Notes: generated by a model from the letters alone, not told the origin. Counted from the first letter of the stretch, positions 46,883-55,961 are shown. The stretch is 64,000 nucleotides of DNA from Pseudomonas eutrophicaquae (GCF_023544715.1 NZ_JAMJEZ010000002.1:1-64000); one strand, 5' to 3'. Program-made: numbers and translations.

Positions 46883-47640
46883 CAGAACTCCTCCTCGCCA
46901 TCGCCCAGATAGGCTTCCTGGACCAGCGGATCGTTGCGCACCTGATCAAGCGGGCCACTGGCCAGCATCTGGCCGTTGACCATCACGGTGAGCTTGTGGG
47001 CGATGCTGAACACCGCATCCATGTCGTGCTCGACCAGCACCAGCGAATAGTCGCGGGACAGGGTGGCCAGCAGCTCCACGACGCGGCTCGACTCCTCCTT
47101 GCCCATGCCGGCCATCGGCTCATCGAGCAGCAGGAAGCTCGGTTCGGTGGCCAGCACCATGCCGATCTCCAGCTGACGCTGCTCGCCATAGCTCATGGTC
47201 CCGGCGATCACGTCGCGCTTGGCGCTCAGGCCGCACAGCTCAAGGCCCATTTCAGCCAGTTCGCGCACCTGGCTGTAGCGCTCGCTGCGCCGGAAGAAGC
47301 GGAACGAGTTTTTCAGTCGCGACTGGGCGGCCAGCCAGCAGTTTTCCATGCAGGTGAAGCTTGGGAAGATGTTGGTGCGCTGGAAGCTGCGCCCCATCCC
47401 CAGGTGCGAGATGCGCTGCGGCGGGGTGCCGGTGATGTCGCGGCCCTTGAAGATGATCTGCCCCTCGCAGGGCGGCAGGTGCCCGGACAACAGGTTGACC
47501 ATGGTGCTCTTGCCGGCACCGTTGGGGCCGATGATCGCGTGCACTTCACGCTGACCGACTTGCAGGGACACGGCATTGACGGCCGTCAGACCACCGAAGG
47601 TCTTGGTCAGACCGCGGGTTTCCAGAATGATCTCGCTCAT
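46882..47640 (-). CDS. livG: Branched-chain-amino-acid-type ABC transporter ATPase (LivG-like)
   Basis: 252-residue ATPase. Walker A is GPNGAGKSTMVN and Walker B is FLLLDEPMAGMG. The usual LSGGQ is replaced by TMSYGEQRQLEIGM, as is common in LivG proteins of this family. It overlaps livM by 4 bp (ATGA). Confidence 0.9.
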   Translation of the reverse strand: MSEIILETRGLTKTFGGLTAVNAVSLQVGQREVHAIIGPNGAGKSTMVNLLSGHLPPCEGQIIFKGRDITGTPPQRISHLGMGRSFQRTNIFPSFTCMENCWLAAQSRLKNSFRFFRRSERYSQVRELAEMGLELCGLSAKRDVIAGTMSYGEQRQLEIGMVLATEPSFLLLDEPMAGMGKEESSRVVELLATLSRDYSLVLVEHDMDAVFSIAHKLTVMVNGQMLASGPLDQVRNDPLVQEAYLGDGEEEF

Positions 47641-48683
47641 GGTTGGCCAGCCTCTTTCTGTACGGCGCCTGCCAGGGGGGCAGCGCTCTTGTTATTGACG
47701 TTTTTTGCCGACAGCCGTTCGGTGAGCTTGAGCAGCAGCCCGGCGATACCGCGCGGCAGCACCAGCACCATGCCGATCACCACCAGGCCCATCAGCAGCT
47801 CCCAGTGCGGGGTGATGGCGGCGAAGCCGGCATGCAGGCCCTCGAAGGCAAAGGCGCCGAGGATCGCCCCAAACAGCGTGCCCATGCCGCCGAGGATCAC
47901 CATCACCAGCACATGGGCCGACAGCTCCCAGCCTACCTGGTCGGGGCTGACGAAGCCGTACTGGGTCGCCGACAGCATGCCGGCGTAACCGGCCAGCGTG
48001 CCGGCAATCACGAAGGCCACCAGCTTGTAGTACAGCGGGTTGTAGCCCATGGCGCGCACGCGGGACTCGTTCTCCTTGATGCCCAGCAGCAGCTGGCCGA
48101 AGGGTGCGCGCAGGAAGGTGCGCAGCAGGGCGAATACCGCGATCAGCGAGACCAGCACGACATAGAACAGCGTGGTGCGGTTTTCCAGATCGAGCAGTTG
48201 CACCCCGGCGATGCTGACATCCGGCTTCATGAACAGGTAGGCGCCGTCGGAGCCACCGGTAAACGAGGAGTCATGGAAGAAGAAGTAGAGCATCTGCGAG
48301 AAGGCGATAGTCGCCATGATGAAGAAGATGCCCGAGGTGCGGATGATCAGCAGCCCCATCAGCAGGGCCGCCAGGGCACTGACCCCAAGGCAGATCGGCA
48401 GGGCCACCCAGATGCTGACAGCTTCGTACTCGGGCGCCACCAGCACCAGGGTGTAGCCGGCCAGACCGAAGAAGGCCGCCTGGGCGATGCTGACCATCCC
48501 GGTGATCCCGACCAGCAGGTCAAGGCTCAGGGCGACGATGGACAGGATCATGATGGTGGTGAGTTTTTGCAGGTAGAAATCAAACTTGTCGCCGACCAGC
48601 GCCTCGCCAAACAGCGGGAACAGGGCGATCAGCACGGTCAGCACGATCAGCAGGTTGCGGATCGGAGCAGGCAGGATGCGCAT
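47637..48683 (-). CDS. livM: Branched-chain-amino-acid-type ABC transporter permease (LivM-like)
   Basis: 348-residue permease with about nine spans. It contains the LivM-type LLVGITGMVSIAQAAFFGLAGY and IKENESRVRAMGYNPLYYKL loops. The C-terminus is a cytoplasmic tail (LLKLTERLSAKNVNNKS). It pairs with the LivH-like permease and starts 21 bp after it. Confidence 0.9.
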   Translation of the reverse strand: MRILPAPIRNLLIVLTVLIALFPLFGEALVGDKFDFYLQKLTTIMILSIVALSLDLLVGITGMVSIAQAAFFGLAGYTLVLVAPEYEAVSIWVALPICLGVSALAALLMGLLIIRTSGIFFIMATIAFSQMLYFFFHDSSFTGGSDGAYLFMKPDVSIAGVQLLDLENRTTLFYVVLVSLIAVFALLRTFLRAPFGQLLLGIKENESRVRAMGYNPLYYKLVAFVIAGTLAGYAGMLSATQYGFVSPDQVGWELSAHVLVMVILGGMGTLFGAILGAFAFEGLHAGFAAITPHWELLMGLVVIGMVLVLPRGIAGLLLKLTERLSAKNVNNKSAAPLAGAVQKEAGQP

Positions 48684-48704
48684 GAGAGGATTCTCCGCAG
48701 GTAA

Positions 48705-49565
48705 TCAGGCGAACAGGCCGCGTGGCTTGAACAGCAGCACCGCTGCCATGAGGACGTACACCACCATCCCGGCGAAGTCAGGGACCAGCACCGCACCCCA
48801 GGTGGCAGTCAGACCGACCAGCAGGGCACCAAGGAAGGCACCACGGATCGAGCCGAGGCCCCCGATGACCACCACCACAAAGGCAATGATCAGCACCTGG
48901 TTGCCCATCCCCGGGTATACCGAGGAGATCGGCGCGGCGATCATGCCGGCAAAGGCGGTCAGTGCGGCGCCAGCGGCAAACACCAGGGTGTAGATGCGGC
49001 GGATGTTGATGCCAAGGCCCTGCACCATGTCACGGTTGCTGGCGCCACCGCGGATGATCATGCCAAGGCGCGTGCGCTGCAGGACCAGGTACATCACCAG
49101 GGCGATCACCCCGCAGACAGCGGAGACGAACAGTCGGTACACCGGGTAGTCGAGCGTCTCGGTCAGGGCGATCGAGCCGGACAGCAGCGCCGGAATCGCC
49201 ACGCTGTGCACGTCATTGCCCCAGATGATGCTCTGCAGGGCGTCGAACACCAGGATCAGGCCGAAGGTCATCAGTACCTGGTCGAGGTGATCGCGCTTGT
49301 ACAGCGCCTGCATCAGGAAGCGCTCGATGAGAATGCCGATGCCAACGGCCAGCGGAATGGCCAGCGCGATGGCCAGGAACAGGTTGCCGACCATGCCACT
49401 CAGCCAGTAGGCCAGGTAGGCGCCCACCATGTACAACGCGCCATGCGCCAGGTTGATGATGTGCATGATGCCGAAGATCAGCGTAAGGCCGCTGGCGATC
49501 AGGAACAGCAGCAGCCCGTACTGCAGACCGTTCATGGTCTGGATGAGAATGCTGGAAAGGTCCAT
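48705..49565 (-). CDS. livH: Branched-chain-amino-acid-type ABC transporter permease (LivH-like)
   Basis: 286-residue permease with about eight spans. It opens IQTMNGLQYGLLLFLIASGLTLIFGIMHIINLAHGA, typical of LivH. The start at 49565 is chosen from family alignment; an upstream in-frame start at 49643 would add 26 charged residues that do not fit. No strong ribosome site is visible. Confidence 0.9.
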   Translation of the reverse strand: MDLSSILIQTMNGLQYGLLLFLIASGLTLIFGIMHIINLAHGALYMVGAYLAYWLSGMVGNLFLAIALAIPLAVGIGILIERFLMQALYKRDHLDQVLMTFGLILVFDALQSIIWGNDVHSVAIPALLSGSIALTETLDYPVYRLFVSAVCGVIALVMYLVLQRTRLGMIIRGGASNRDMVQGLGINIRRIYTLVFAAGAALTAFAGMIAAPISSVYPGMGNQVLIIAFVVVVIGGLGSIRGAFLGALLVGLTATWGAVLVPDFAGMVVYVLMAAVLLFKPRGLFA

Positions 49566-49690
49566 GGGAGTTATCCACACAACGAAGACAGAAAGGCGGC
49601 CGCCAGCCCGCCGCGCCCGACAGGGGCGACGGCTGGAGGACACTAGGTGCTACGGGGCCTTGCGGCCCGCTTCAGGCAGCGTGGGCGGCG

Positions 49691-50884
49691 TTACAGCTTG
49701 CAGCCGGGCGCCGGATCGCTCAGGTTTTCGCTGGCGATGTTGACCACCACGTTGTCGCCGTTGCGCACCTCGCGCAGGTAGACGTTCTGCACGGGGTTGT
49801 GGGCCTTGGAGAAGGTCCAGGTGCCGCGGGGGCTGTCGATGCGCGCCCCTTCCATCGCCTGCAGCCAGGCCTTGCGGTCCTGGGTGTTGCCGGCAACCTG
49901 CTGCAGGGATTGCGCCAGCAGCAGGCCGGTGTCGTAGCCCTGTACCGCATAGATGTCAGCGGCCTTGCCAAACTGCTTCTGGTAGTCCGCGCGGAAGGTG
50001 TTGTTGACCGGCGTGTCCAGCGAGTCGGCGTAGTGCAGGGTGGTCAGCAGACCTTCGGCGGCGGCGCCCTGGGCCTGCAGGGTGCCTTCGGTGAGGAAGC
50101 CTGAACCCAGCAGCGGGATCTTGTCCTTGAGACCGGCGGCGGCGTAGTCCTGAACGAACTTGGCCGCACCACCACCAGCGAAGAAGACGAACACCGCATC
50201 CGGCTTGAGGGAGGCGATCTCGGTCAGCTGCGACTGGAACTCCACTTCCGGGAAGGGCAGGTAGATTTCCTTGGTGACCTTGCCGCCGGCCTGCTCGAAG
50301 CCTTCCTTGAAGCCATCCACCGACTCGGTGCCAAAGCCGTAGCGCCAGGAGACGGTGACGATGTTCTTGTAGCCCTTCTCGGCCGCCACTTTCCCCATCG
50401 GGTAGGCGGTCTGCCAGGAGGTGAAGGAGGTGCGGAAGATGTTCGGCGCGCACAGCGGGCCGGTGGCGGCGTTGAAGCCGGCGTTGGGGATGATCAGCGG
50501 CACACCCGTCTCGCGGGCGACCTTGACCGCAGCCATACCGACGCCGGAGTGGACCGGACCGACCACCACATCGACCTTGGAGCCGGAGACCAGCTTCTGC
50601 ATGTTCTGCACGGCCTTGCCGGGGTTGGCCTCGCTGTCGACCACCACATACTCGACCGGACGCCCGCCCAGGGTGCCACCCTGCTGCTCGATGGCCATCT
50701 TCAGACCGTTGGTGGTGGCCTCACCGAGCGCCGCGAAGGTGCCGGTGTAGGGCAGCAACAGACCGACCTTGACCGGGTCAGCCGCCTGGGCGGAAGTCAT
50801 GAGGCCCGCGCTCAGGGCCATAGCCAGCGCGGACATCGAAAACAGTTTGGTGCGGTTTTGCAGGATCTTATTGTTGTTGTTCAT
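49691..50884 (-). CDS. ABC transporter periplasmic substrate-binding protein (Peripl_BP_6 type)
   Basis: 397-residue type I periplasmic binding protein. The signal peptide ends near residue 34 (SAQA/AD). The mature start is DPVKVGLLLPYTGTFAALGE, followed by VVVGPVHSGVGMAAVKVARETGVPLIIPNAG, both usual for this family. Relatives bind branched amino acids, urea, benzoate derivatives or p-coumarate. The location beside catA and a PcaR-type box upstream favour an aromatic acid or an oxoadipate-type dicarboxylate, which is inference. It is first in the five-gene transporter operon, which ends in the chemoreceptor. Confidence 0.88.
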   Translation of the reverse strand: MNNNNKILQNRTKLFSMSALAMALSAGLMTSAQAADPVKVGLLLPYTGTFAALGEATTNGLKMAIEQQGGTLGGRPVEYVVVDSEANPGKAVQNMQKLVSGSKVDVVVGPVHSGVGMAAVKVARETGVPLIIPNAGFNAATGPLCAPNIFRTSFTSWQTAYPMGKVAAEKGYKNIVTVSWRYGFGTESVDGFKEGFEQAGGKVTKEIYLPFPEVEFQSQLTEIASLKPDAVFVFFAGGGAAKFVQDYAAAGLKDKIPLLGSGFLTEGTLQAQGAAAEGLLTTLHYADSLDTPVNNTFRADYQKQFGKAADIYAVQGYDTGLLLAQSLQQVAGNTQDRKAWLQAMEGARIDSPRGTWTFSKAHNPVQNVYLREVRNGDNVVVNIASENLSDPAPGCKL

Positions 50885-50966
50885 TGTTCTCTCCGGAACG
50901 GATCAAAAGCGACAAGCCGGGTCATCGTGGAACAAGGTCACCGTAGCATCAATCCGGCAAAGGGCG

Positions 50967-50986
50967 GTTATGGGCGATAATCGAAC
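50967..50986 (-). promoter_or_regulatory. ABC-transporter promoter with PcaR-type box
   Basis: On the minus strand GTTCGATTATCGCCC (50986-50972) matches the PcaR site at 13 of 15 positions. A -10-like CATAAC (50972-50967) follows it directly. The box-to-(-10) distance is within 2 bp of that at pcaI. It lies 88-102 bp upstream of the substrate-binding-protein gene. Confidence 0.7.
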
Positions 50987-51175
50987 AGTAATACCCATAA
51001 AGCGCAATTTGCGGATACATCTTTAATACGCCTGTACTAGCCACTCCCCTGCCCTGATGATCTCGCAGCAAAGCCGCGTGCCAGAGGCTTTTATTCAGGC
51101 GACGAACGGCGCCGTGCCACAAGCTGCCCAGCGCGCCCGGACGGCCGCCAGCGGGCTACATGCCGCCGGCACAAA

Positions 51176-51190
51176 GGGCGATTATCGAAC
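51176..51190 (-). promoter_or_regulatory. Distal PcaR-type box
   Basis: GTTCGATAATCGCCC on the minus strand matches the PcaR site at 14 of 15 positions. No good -10 follows. It lies about 290 bp upstream of the transporter operon and 34 bp beyond the cat operon terminator. Confidence 0.6.
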
Positions 51191-51223
51191 AGATTAGCGC
51201 CCTGTAGGTCTCGGCCAGAAACG

Positions 51224-51258
51224 ACAACGCCCCGTCACAGGACGTGACGGGGCGTTGT
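51224..51258 (-). terminator. Terminator of the ben-cat operon
   Basis: A perfect 15-bp stem (ACAACGCCCCGTCAC and its complement) with a 5-nt loop, 43 bp after the catA stop. Only a short T run (CGTTTCT) follows on the minus strand, but the stem is very stable. Confidence 0.8.
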
Positions 51259-51300
51259 GCGACAGCCATTCAGCGGATCAGCATCCGCTGCTCAGCCGGA

Positions 51301-52248
51301 TCAGGCGCCTTGCACCTGCAGCGCGCGCGGACGGTGGCTGCGCTGCTCGGCTTCGTTGCTCGGGGCCTTCTGCAGCTGGAAGTTGAACTCCAGCTCCGCG
51401 AAGCGGCTGGCGTCCAGACCACGGGCCTTGGCAGCGGCGGCGTCTTCGATGAACTTGATGTCACCGACCAGGCCATCGCGGGTGGCGTAGGCGAAGTCAT
51501 CCCACAGGTACTTCTCACCGGCCAGGTTGATCTGGGTGGTCAGGTGACGGTGACCCGGCGCGGAGATGAAGAAGTGGATGTGCGCCGGACGCTGGCCATG
51601 ACGACCCAGCAGGTTCAGGCACTCCTGAGTCGGGCCTTCCGGGTGGCAGCCGTAGCCGCTCGGCACGATGGAGCGGGCGCGGTAGCGACCTTCGGCGTCG
51701 GTGACGATACGACGACGCAGGTTGTACTCGGACTGGCTCTTGTCGAAGTAGGAGTAGTTGCCGTCGGTGTTGGCGTGCCACAGGTCAACGGTGGCGCCGG
51801 CGACCGGCTTGCCGTCCAGATCGATCACCTGACCTTCGAGGAACATCACGGTGGCCTTGTCCAGCTCGGTGCCATCGTCCATGCGCGCTTCGCCTTCGCA
51901 GATCGGCGCGCCGGCCACGTACAGCGGGCCTTCGATGGTGCGCGGGGTGCCACCGGTCAGGCCGGCTTCGGCGTCCTTGGCGTCCTGCAGCACGTCGAGG
52001 AAGTGCTCAAGGCCCAGACCTGCGACCAGCAGGCCGGCTTCGTTGCGGCCGCCCATGCGGTTGAGGTAATCGACGGCGAACCAGAACTCGTCCTGGGTCA
52101 CTTCCAGGTCTTCGACGATCTTCGCCACATCGTTGATGATGCGGAACATCAGCTGCTTGACGCGCGCGCTGCCCTGATCGTTGTTGAGGCCGGCTGCCTC
52201 CTTGAACAGGTCCTGGATCGCGGTGGTGTTGGAAACTTTGACAGTCAT
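51301..52248 (-). CDS. catA: Catechol 1,2-dioxygenase
   Basis: 315-residue intradiol ring-cleaving dioxygenase turning catechol into cis,cis-muconate. Non-heme Fe(III) ligands are Tyr165, Tyr199, His223 and His225 (NYSYF, SGYGCHP, PAHIHFF). The N-terminal ~100 residues are the helical dimer/lipid-binding part. It is last in catBCA and is followed by a strong terminator. Confidence 0.96.
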   Translation of the reverse strand: MTVKVSNTTAIQDLFKEAAGLNNDQGSARVKQLMFRIINDVAKIVEDLEVTQDEFWFAVDYLNRMGGRNEAGLLVAGLGLEHFLDVLQDAKDAEAGLTGGTPRTIEGPLYVAGAPICEGEARMDDGTELDKATVMFLEGQVIDLDGKPVAGATVDLWHANTDGNYSYFDKSQSEYNLRRRIVTDAEGRYRARSIVPSGYGCHPEGPTQECLNLLGRHGQRPAHIHFFISAPGHRHLTTQINLAGEKYLWDDFAYATRDGLVGDIKFIEDAAAAKARGLDASRFAELEFNFQLQKAPSNEAEQRSHRPRALQVQGA

Positions 52249-52283
52249 GAGAGGCTTCCTTCAGTTGTTATTTTGAGCGGACA

Positions 52284-52574
52284 TTACCGATCATCGGCAT
52301 GAATGGACGACGGGTGACGGCAGATCGGTGCCACCTCGATATCCATGTACGGGAACAGCGGCAGGCGCATCAGGGTGTCATGCAGCTCCTGAACGCTCTC
52401 CACATCGAACACACTGAAATTGGCGTACTGGCCGGCGATGCGCCACAGGTGGCGCCACTTGCCTTCCTGCATCAGGCCCTGAGCCAGGGCCTTTTCGTCG
52501 GCCTTGAGCTTGTCGGCCTTGGCCGGGTCCATGTCGAGCGGAAGATTCACGGTCATCTTCACGTGGAACAGCAT
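52284..52574 (-). CDS. catC: Muconolactone delta-isomerase
   Basis: 96-residue enzyme that converts muconolactone to 3-oxoadipate enol-lactone. It opens MLFHVKMTVNLPLDMDPAKAD and has the conserved GKWRHLWRIAGQYANFSVFDV. The size and sequence fit CatC exactly. It lies between catB and catA with gaps of 18 and 35 bp. Confidence 0.96.
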   Translation of the reverse strand: MLFHVKMTVNLPLDMDPAKADKLKADEKALAQGLMQEGKWRHLWRIAGQYANFSVFDVESVQELHDTLMRLPLFPYMDIEVAPICRHPSSIHADDR

Positions 52575-52592
52575 CGGCAGTTCTCCTTGCAG

Positions 52593-53714
52593 TTACTTGC
52601 GGGCGAAGCGCGCCAGGCGCTCTTCATCGAGGGTCAGACCGATACCCGGGGTGCGCGGCACTTCCAGCTGGAAGTCACGGTAGACCGGCGCTTCGGTGAC
52701 GATTTCTTCAGTGAGCAGCAGCGGGCCGAACAGTTCGGTGCCCCAGGTCAGGCGGTTGAGCGTGACGAAGGCATGGGCCGACGCCAGGGTCCCGACCGAG
52801 CCCTCGAGCATGGTGCCGCCATAGAGGGCGATACCGGCCGCCTCGGCGATCTGCGCGGTGCGCAGCACAGCACGCGGGCCGCCGTTCTTGGCGATCTTCA
52901 GGGCGAAGATGCTGGCGGCGCCATCGGCGGCCAGGCTGAAGGCGTCCTCGACGCTCTCGATCGACTCATCGGCCATGATCGGTGCCGGGCTGCGCTGGTT
53001 GAGGCGGATCTGGCCGGCGCGGTTGATGCGGGAGATCGGCTGCTCGATCAGGTCGATGCCGTTCTCGCCCAGTACCTGGCAGGCGCGGATCGCCACCGAC
53101 TCTTCCCAGGCCTGATTGACGTCAACCCGAACGCTGGCCTGATCGCCCAGCGCCTTCTTGATCGCCACCACGTGGCGCAGGTCGCGAGCCACCTCACCGG
53201 CACCAATCTTCAGCTTGAAGATGCGGTGACGACGGATTTCCAGCATGTGCTCGGCTTCGGCGATGTCCTTGGCGGTATCACCGGAGGCCAGGGTCCAGGC
53301 CACCTCGAGGCTGTCACGCACCCGACCACCGAGCAGCTCGCTGACCGGCAGGCCCAGGCGCTTGCCCTGGGCGTCCAGCAGGGCGCTTTCCAGGCCGGAC
53401 TTGGCGAAGGTGTTGCCCTTGGCCGCCTTGTCCAGGCGCAGCATGCACGCATTGATATTGGCCGCATCCTGGCCGATCAAGAGCGGTGCCAGATGGCTGT
53501 CGATGTTCTGCTTGATGCTTTCCGGGCTTTCGTTGCCGTAGGCAAGGCCGCCGATGGTGGTGGACTCACCGATGCCTTCAATGCCATCGGCGCAGCGCAC
53601 ACGGATGATCACCAGCGTCTGGCTCTGCATGGTGTGCATGGCCAGCTTGTGAGGGCGGATGGTCGGCAGGTCGACGATGATCGTCTCGATGCGCTCGATC
53701 AGGGAGTGGCTCAT
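52593..53714 (-). CDS. catB: Muconate cycloisomerase
   Basis: 373-residue enolase-superfamily cycloisomerase turning cis,cis-muconate into muconolactone. The catalytic KxK motif is Lys167-Leu-Lys169 in RIFKLKIGAG. Metal-ligand carboxylates are expected in VRVDVNQAW, LIEQPI and IMADESIES. First of catBCA, 38 bp after benK, with no terminator or LysR regulator (CatR) between. Confidence 0.95.
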   Translation of the reverse strand: MSHSLIERIETIIVDLPTIRPHKLAMHTMQSQTLVIIRVRCADGIEGIGESTTIGGLAYGNESPESIKQNIDSHLAPLLIGQDAANINACMLRLDKAAKGNTFAKSGLESALLDAQGKRLGLPVSELLGGRVRDSLEVAWTLASGDTAKDIAEAEHMLEIRRHRIFKLKIGAGEVARDLRHVVAIKKALGDQASVRVDVNQAWEESVAIRACQVLGENGIDLIEQPISRINRAGQIRLNQRSPAPIMADESIESVEDAFSLAADGAASIFALKIAKNGGPRAVLRTAQIAEAAGIALYGGTMLEGSVGTLASAHAFVTLNRLTWGTELFGPLLLTEEIVTEAPVYRDFQLEVPRTPGIGLTLDEERLARFARK

Positions 53715-53752
53715 ATCAATATCCGAAAGTGACGTGTCGTGGGGTTGCCGCC

Positions 53753-55084
53753 TCAGGCAGCAACCTCACTACGGGAACGGCTGATGGCAAACACCAGCAT
53801 GGCCAGCGCCGCCAGTACACCCGGGATGGCAAACGCCATGAAGTTGAGGTGCAGCGGCAGGTTGATGCCAAGGAGCGCACCGCCAAGCAGCGGACCGACG
53901 ATCGCACCGTTACGGCCGATGCCGGATGCCCAGCCAAGGCCGGTGGAGCGGATCGACAGGCTGTAGAACTGTGCGGCGCAGGCGTAGAGCAGAATCTGCG
54001 TGCCGATGGTGGTGGCACCGGCGATGCCGATCAGCAGGTAGAGCACCGGCTGCGACAGACCCTGGATGCCCAGCATGCTGATCGAGATGGCCGCCAGCGC
54101 GAAGAACACCGCCAGTACACGCGGCAGGTTCATCCGATCACCCAGCCAGCCGCCGCCGATCGCCCCGAATACCGCACCGAAGTTCAGCGCCATCAGGAAC
54201 GACAGGCTCGAGCCGAGGCTGTAGCCGGCGTTGGCCATCAGCTTGGGCAGCCAGGAGCTCAGGGCGTAAACCATCAGCAGGCAGCAGAAGAAGGCCACCC
54301 AGATCGACAGGGTGCCCAGTGCGCGGCCGCCACGGAACAGCTCGACGATCGAGCCACCCTTGACCTTGCTTTCCGTCATCACCAGCTCGCTGCCCGCCTG
54401 CAGGTTGCGCTGGTCATCGAGCTTGTTGAGGATCTTGCGCGCTTCGTCATGCTTGCCGTGGCGCACCAGGAAGCCGACCGACTCCGGCAGATAGAACATG
54501 ATCACCGGCAGCAGCAGCAGCGGGATGGCGGCGGCAAAGAACATCGGCTGCCAGCCGAAGTTGGGCAGCACCCAGATGCCAAGACCGGCCGAGCACATGC
54601 CGCCGATCGAATAACCGCTGAACATCACCGCAACCAGGGTGCTGCGCAGACGCTTGGGCGCGTACTCGTTCATCAGCGCCACCACGTTAGGCATCAGGCC
54701 GCCACAGCCAAGGCCGGCGAGGAAGCGGAAAATGCCGAACTCGGTCGGCGAGCTGGCAAAGCCGTTGATTACCGTCGCCACGCTGAACAGCACGAAGCAG
54801 ATGGCAATACCCTTCTTGCGACCGATCTTGTCTGCCAGTGTGCCGAAGATCAGCGCACCAAACATCATGCCAAACAGTGCATAGCTGCCCAGCGCACCGG
54901 CTTCGAGCGGGGTCATGTTCCATTCTTTCATCAGCGTCGGCAGCACCGCGCCGTAGATGAACAGGTCATAGCCGTCGAAGATCAGCAGCAGCGCGCACAG
55001 CGCGGTGATCAGCCAGTGATAACCGCCGAACCGGGCGTTATCGATAATTTCGTGAACGTCTGTCTTTTGCATGGCAAGGCTCAT
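53753..55084 (-). CDS. benK: Benzoate MFS transporter BenK (AAHS family)
   Basis: 443-residue proton symporter with 12 predicted spans. The aromatic acid:H+ symporter signature DGYDLFIYGAVLPTLMKEW lies in TM1 and GTLADKIGRKKG in the TM2-3 loop. It imports benzoate. The start could be the ATG at 55084 or the one four codons later; neither has a clear ribosome site. Confidence 0.92.
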   Translation of the reverse strand: MSLAMQKTDVHEIIDNARFGGYHWLITALCALLLIFDGYDLFIYGAVLPTLMKEWNMTPLEAGALGSYALFGMMFGALIFGTLADKIGRKKGIAICFVLFSVATVINGFASSPTEFGIFRFLAGLGCGGLMPNVVALMNEYAPKRLRSTLVAVMFSGYSIGGMCSAGLGIWVLPNFGWQPMFFAAAIPLLLLPVIMFYLPESVGFLVRHGKHDEARKILNKLDDQRNLQAGSELVMTESKVKGGSIVELFRGGRALGTLSIWVAFFCCLLMVYALSSWLPKLMANAGYSLGSSLSFLMALNFGAVFGAIGGGWLGDRMNLPRVLAVFFALAAISISMLGIQGLSQPVLYLLIGIAGATTIGTQILLYACAAQFYSLSIRSTGLGWASGIGRNGAIVGPLLGGALLGINLPLHLNFMAFAIPGVLAALAMLVFAISRSRSEVAA

Positions 55085-55144
55085 TTGTTGTTATGTACCC
55101 AGGCGGCCACAGGCAGCCGCCCGGGCGAGGGGGTAACCGGGCGA

Positions 55145-55921
55145 TCAGCCCAGGTCACCACCACCCACCGGCAGGATGGTGCCGGTGATGTAGGAAGCTT
55201 CATCGGAGGCCAGGAAGCAGATAGCACCGACCTGCTCCTCGATGGTGCCGTAGCGCTTCATCAGGCTGCTGTCGATGGTCTGGTCGACGATCTGCTGGTA
55301 CCAGGCCTTCTCCTGCTCGCTCTGCTCGGCGCTGTTGCGCGGGATGCGGCGCGGCGGTGCTTCGGTACCGCCCGGGGCAGTGGCGTTGACGCGGATGCCG
55401 CGCTCGGCGGTTTCCAGCGCCAGGCAGGCGGTCAGCGCATTGACGCCGCCCTTGGCCGCGCCATAAGGCACACGGTTGACGCCACGGGTGGCAATCGAGG
55501 AGACGTTGACGATCGCGCCCTTGCCCTGCTCGAGCATGTAGGGCAGCGCCGCGTGGCAGCACCACAGGGTGGGGAACAGCGAGCGGCGCACCTCAGCCTC
55601 GATCTCGTTCTCGCGGTAGTGCTCGAACGGCTTGGCCCAGATGGTGCCACCGACGTTGTTGACCAGAATGTCCAGACGCCCGAAGCGCTCGACAGCCGCC
55701 GCCATCACCCGCTGGCAATCGGCGTTCTGCTCAAGATCGGCGGTCAGGGTCAGCACTTCGGCCACACCGGCCAGCTCATCGCTCAGCTCGTGCACCAGCT
55801 CGGAGCGATCGACCAGTACCAGACGACCGCCCTCGGCGGCCATGCGCAGGGCAACGCCGCGGCCGATGCCCTGTGCAGCACCGGTGATCACCGCGACCTT
55901 GTCTTGGAAACGCTTGTTCAT
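55145..55921 (-). CDS. benD: Benzoate cis-diol dehydrogenase BenD
   Basis: 258-residue short-chain dehydrogenase oxidising 1,2-dihydroxycyclohexa-3,5-diene-1-carboxylate to catechol with release of CO2. The NAD motif is TGAAQGIGRG, the Tyr/Lys pair is in VPYGAAKGG, and the Ser is in NVSSIA. It lies 99 bp after benC, with a terminator-like hairpin in the gap. Confidence 0.95.
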   Translation of the reverse strand: MNKRFQDKVAVITGAAQGIGRGVALRMAAEGGRLVLVDRSELVHELSDELAGVAEVLTLTADLEQNADCQRVMAAAVERFGRLDILVNNVGGTIWAKPFEHYRENEIEAEVRRSLFPTLWCCHAALPYMLEQGKGAIVNVSSIATRGVNRVPYGAAKGGVNALTACLALETAERGIRVNATAPGGTEAPPRRIPRNSAEQSEQEKAWYQQIVDQTIDSSLMKRYGTIEEQVGAICFLASDEASYITGTILPVGGGDLG

Positions 55922-55935
55922 GGCAATGAATCCAT

Positions 55936-55961
55936 TAAAAAGGAGCCCGCAGGGCGGGCTC
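55936..55961 (-). terminator. Terminator-like hairpin between benC and benD
   Basis: GAGCCCGC-N3-GCGGGCTC followed on the minus strand by CTTTTTAATGG. It is a complete intrinsic terminator pattern inside the operon, just upstream of the benD start. Confidence 0.8.

Larger units (their letters stand above)
50885..51300. other. Control region between the ABC transporter operon and catA
   Basis: A 416-bp gene-free stretch. It holds the catA-side terminator (51224-51258) and two PcaR-type boxes (50972-50986 and 51176-51190). I see no small gene in it. Confidence 0.7.
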
